Of a stretch of DNA of 64,000 nucleotides, positions 61,447 through 64,000 are shown in pieces. The notes beneath the pieces are model-generated. The model saw only the letters and a list, made by a program, of their open reading frames with translations, did not search any database and was not told where the DNA came from. Each line of letters starts with the position of its first letter. The first letter of the stretch is position 1. Origin of the DNA: Alicyclobacillus mali NBRC 102425 (GTDB lineage Bacteria; Bacillota; Bacilli; Alicyclobacillales; Alicyclobacillaceae); assembly GCF_001570745.1 (NCBI RefSeq), contig NZ_BCSG01000011.1:39307-103306 (forward strand). Reading direction: 5' to 3'. A program made the translations under genes and the position numbers.

Positions 61447-62601
61447 TCACGCGCCTGTTTTCGCCCGCATCAGCGAATCCCGCACCGACTCCCGTGTGAC
61501 CACAATCGCATCCCCACGCGCTTCGCGCTCGATGTTTCGCCAAGTCACGCGGCTGTTCATCCAATACGACCACGCTGTGGACACCAGGATGCCGATGGCC
61601 TGTCCAGCGGGAACGGGCACGCCAAAGCCCTCGCATCCTCGCATCACGAGCGTCGTGATGGCGATCCCGACGACCGAAATGCCGACGAACACGGGCAGCT
61701 TCCATCCCCACCCTCGTCCGGAGGACTCGGATTTCCACGTGACGCGATCGTTCCAAAAATAGTTGTTCAACATGGCCACGAAAGAAGCGGCGACGGAAGC
61801 CACGGTGTCCCGCAGGTGGAACCCGTACCACAGGAGGCTCAGGACCGCCTCGTTCACCACCACGCCCGACAGGCCGATGAGGCAGAACAGAAAGAACCGC
61901 CGATCCGGCGGGCTCTGGCTCACCAGGCGCACGAGGTGGCGAAAGTAGTTCCACTGCTCCTTGAGGCTCATCTTCGATTCGCCGAAGTCGCGGGCCACGA
62001 ACTCGTACGCGATCTCATGCACGCTGCGATAGCGGCCTTTCACCAGCACCTCGATCAAGATCTTCCATCCAATGGGGTTCAGTTCGACGCCTTCAATCAC
62101 TTCGCGCCGCAGGCCAAAGAAACCGCTCGTGCAATCCGAGATCTTGCGCAGGCGATGGAGCGCGAGTTGCCCAATGACCCTCGCGGTCCACGAGATGAGC
62201 TTTCGCAGCGGGCCCAACCCGCCGTCCGAGCCCCCTTCCACGAAACGGCTTGGGATGACCACGTCGATCCCGGACTCCAAACGCTCGTAGATGGCCGGCA
62301 ACAGCTCCGGCGGATGCTGCAGGTCAGCGTCCATCACGACAAGGTACCTGCCCTGCGCCTTTTCGAATCCACGCACGACCGCGCTCGCGAGGCCACGCTC
62401 GTGATCGCGGTGGAACACGTGAACGGCGGGATCCCGGGCCTCCAGATCTCGAAGCACTGCGACCGTATCGTCGCTGCTGTCATCGACAAACCAGATCTCG
62501 TAGGAAATCCCCAGAGGGGCTAAAGCTTGATGGATGCGCTCCACCAGGGGATGGATGTTGTCTCGCTCGTTGTAAGTCGGGATCACCACACTGACGTCCA
62601 C
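61447..62601 (-). CDS. GT2 glycosyltransferase fused to a GtrA-like membrane domain
   Basis: The N-terminal 240 residues are a dolichol-phosphate-mannose-synthase-like GT2 domain: VSVVIPTYNERDNIHPLVER, FVDDSSDDTVAVL, VVMDADLQHPPELLPAIYER and SRFVEGGSDGG. The C-terminal 130 residues form a GtrA-like four-helix domain (FCLIGLSGVVVNEAVLSLLW, NNYFWNDRVTWK). It probably loads a sugar onto undecaprenyl phosphate and flips it. GTG 62601 has AAGGAGG 8 bases upstream; 384 residues. It follows the dehydrogenase by 25 bases and faces the LCP gene, a plausible wall-polysaccharide neighbourhood. Confidence 0.92.
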   Translation of the reverse strand: MDVSVVIPTYNERDNIHPLVERIHQALAPLGISYEIWFVDDSSDDTVAVLRDLEARDPAVHVFHRDHERGLASAVVRGFEKAQGRYLVVMDADLQHPPELLPAIYERLESGIDVVIPSRFVEGGSDGGLGPLRKLISWTARVIGQLALHRLRKISDCTSGFFGLRREVIEGVELNPIGWKILIEVLVKGRYRSVHEIAYEFVARDFGESKMSLKEQWNYFRHLVRLVSQSPPDRRFFLFCLIGLSGVVVNEAVLSLLWYGFHLRDTVASVAASFVAMLNNYFWNDRVTWKSESSGRGWGWKLPVFVGISVVGIAITTLVMRGCEGFGVPVPAGQAIGILVSTAWSYWMNSRVTWRNIEREARGDAIVVTRESVRDSLMRAKTGA

Positions 62602-62626
62602 GCACAAAGCCTCCTTGCGTCAAGGC

Positions 62627-63508
62627 CTACCGATCCGAGGCTTGGCCCTGTCCATCATCGCGGAACCACGCACAGAGCGCGGCCATGTCGAGATCGGCGA
62701 ACGGTCCCGCGGATGCGCGGCGCAGCAGATCCCGGGCGAGTCCGGCGATGGGCGTGCGAGCCCGCCAACGCTCGCTGGCCTCCGTGAACAGACGCATGTC
62801 CTTGGCCAGATGTTTCACTGGAAATTGGGGCGTGAAGTCGCCCGACTCAATCATCCCGCGCTTTCCGCCGTACACCGCGGGCCACACCGAACTCGTGGCC
62901 AGCACGTCCAACGCGGTTCGAACGTCGAACCCCGCCCGTTCCGCGAAGGCGAGCGCTTCCCCCAGGGACAGCATGGACATGGCGAGCAAGTAGTTCACCA
63001 TGAGCTTCATGGCGGAACCGTTGCCGACGTTGCCCAGTCGATGGATGACGTGTGCCATGGTGCGGAGATACGGCAGAGCCGCCTCCACGTTCGCCTCCGT
63101 TCCCGCCACCAAAGCCACGAGCTTCCCCTCTTCGGCCGGCTTGGTGGTCCCGAGGACAGGGGACTCCACGTACCCCAGTCCACGTCGTTCCACGCGTTCG
63201 GCAAAGCGAATCGATTCTTCAACCCCGACCGTGCTCATATTGACCACGACGGTCCCCGGCTCCATCCCATCGATGGCGCCCGACTCGAACAGCGCCGCTT
63301 CCACCGCCGCCGCATCGGCGAGCATGAGAAAGGTCAACCGGCATCCCTGCGCGGCTTCTCGCGGGTCCGAAGTCAGCCGCACGTTGGATGGCAAATCCCG
63401 AATCGCTTTCGGCGAACGGTTGTACGCGACCACGTCCTCGCCCAACGCGGCGACTCGCTTGACCATGCGCTCGCCCATCAGCCCAAGGCCCATCCAGCCA
63501 ACGGTCAT
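62627..63508 (-). CDS. NAD(P)-dependent beta-hydroxyacid dehydrogenase (3-hydroxyisobutyrate dehydrogenase-like)
   Basis: Rossmann-fold oxidoreductase. The dinucleotide motif VGWMGLGLMGERMVKRVAAL opens the protein, the substrate motif VVNMSTVGVEESIRFAERV follows, and the catalytic Lys is in GNGSAMKLMVNYLLAMSM near residue 168. 293 residues. The ATG overlaps the upstream MarR gene by 4 bases (ATGA). Hydroxyisobutyrate, tartronate semialdehyde or glyoxylate-type substrates are all possible. It is the second gene of the group with the glycosyltransferase downstream. Confidence 0.93.
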   Translation of the reverse strand: MTVGWMGLGLMGERMVKRVAALGEDVVAYNRSPKAIRDLPSNVRLTSDPREAAQGCRLTFLMLADAAAVEAALFESGAIDGMEPGTVVVNMSTVGVEESIRFAERVERRGLGYVESPVLGTTKPAEEGKLVALVAGTEANVEAALPYLRTMAHVIHRLGNVGNGSAMKLMVNYLLAMSMLSLGEALAFAERAGFDVRTALDVLATSSVWPAVYGGKRGMIESGDFTPQFPVKHLAKDMRLFTEASERWRARTPIAGLARDLLRRASAGPFADLDMAALCAWFRDDGQGQASDR

Positions 63509-63987
63509 GGTTCACCCTCCTGTCTGGCACGCGGACTTGCTCCACATGGGTGTTCATCCATGATGGCGACCAATCGCTCGAGAAGCTCGAGAAACTTCCT
63601 CGCGTCCTGTTCCCCCAGCTTGTCCAGGAGTTGCGCAATCTTGACGGCGCGATTTCTCGTCAGCTCCCGGAGATGGGAACGGCCGCGATCCGTCAGAATC
63701 ACATACACGACGCGCCGATCCTCGCTCGAACGCACGCGCTCGACGTAACCCAATCGGACCAGTTCGTCACACACCTGGGTGATGGCGCCGGGGCTCAGAC
63801 CTGCGATGCGGGCCAGGTCAGACGATTTGGCCTGCGGCACGAGGCTCAGGTGCCGGAGCACAAACACCTGCGTGTGCGTCAAACCGAATTTGTCCTCGGT
63901 GAAGTGCGAGCGCATCCCGCGAAAGAACCGCTCCATGATCGTGTCGAGCCGCTGTGCGATATCCAGGCGATCCCCGTTCACCCACAT
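63505..63987 (-). CDS. MarR-family transcriptional regulator
   Basis: Winged-helix regulator of 160 residues. The DNA-binding part reads FGLTHTQVFVLRHLSLVPQA, LARIAGLSPGAITQVCDELV and RLGYVERVRSSEDRRVVYVI. Helices at both ends form the dimer. ATG 63987 lies near the window edge with AGGTGGAG upstream. Coupling to the dehydrogenase gene suggests it controls that gene and itself in response to a small aromatic or acid ligand; the ligand is unknown. Confidence 0.92.
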   Translation of the reverse strand: MWVNGDRLDIAQRLDTIMERFFRGMRSHFTEDKFGLTHTQVFVLRHLSLVPQAKSSDLARIAGLSPGAITQVCDELVRLGYVERVRSSEDRRVVYVILTDRGRSHLRELTRNRAVKIAQLLDKLGEQDARKFLELLERLVAIMDEHPCGASPRARQEGEP

Positions 63988-64000
63988 TCACTCCACCTGA

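Overview
The window is about 64 kb of high-GC DNA from an endospore-forming member of the Bacillales. The composition, the sporulation gene set and a secreted acid-phosphatase-like enzyme suggest an Alicyclobacillus-type thermoacidophile. The genus is inferred from protein style and gene order; no rRNA gene is present to confirm it. Coding density is high and almost all genes from 1 to about 41 kb lie on the minus strand. No insertion sequence, prophage, CRISPR array or rRNA operon was seen.

From 1 to about 53 kb the backbone matches, as remembered, the Bacillus subtilis order. Read against transcription it runs spoIVFB-spoIVFA-minD-minC-mreD-mreC-mreB-radC, a spoIIB-like gene, folC-valS, spoVID, hemL-B-D-C-X-A, engB-lonA-lonB-clpX, tig, rdgB-racE-ysmB(marR), gerE, sdhB-A-C and uvrC. 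Departures from that order are informative. murC, a G5/3D-domain transglycosylase-like gene and a secreted phosphatase sit between the spoIIB-like gene and folC. Two small membrane-protein genes replace ysxE. gerM and rph are missing between racE and rdgB. About 9.8 kb of accessory genes flank gerE: acyl-CoA dehydrogenase, CoA-transferase, acetate transporter, PatB-type lyase, radical SAM protein, GntR regulator, MFS exporter and TrhO.

The modules work together as cell shape and division (mre, min), sporulation (spoIVFAB, spoVID, lonB, gerE), tetrapyrrole synthesis (glutamyl-tRNA to uroporphyrinogen III), proteolysis and folding (tig, clpP, clpX, lonA), and succinate dehydrogenase. Two tRNA clusters are present: Gly-Arg near 33.7 kb and Gln-Glu-Lys near 53.3 kb. 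From 53.5 to 64 kb the genes are more mixed: gltX, hisC, a DUF502 membrane protein, a Ca2+/H+ exchanger, DUF72, an LCP ligase, a glycosyltransferase and a MarR-dehydrogenase pair.

Regulatory signals read directly from the sequence include a valine T-box leader on valS, a CcpA cre-like site in the acetate transporter promoter, a 24-bp dyad between the GntR gene and the exporter, Pho-box-like repeats before the phosphatase, and sporulation-type promoters before lonB, spoVID and gerE. A long RNA hairpin would bury the spoIVFA ribosome binding site and start codon. The most unusual protein is a 496-residue product at 51495-52985 that joins a sigma-factor-like N-terminus, a membrane segment and a large external domain, co-transcribed with uvrC. 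I see no clearly novel multi-gene defence or biosynthetic system.
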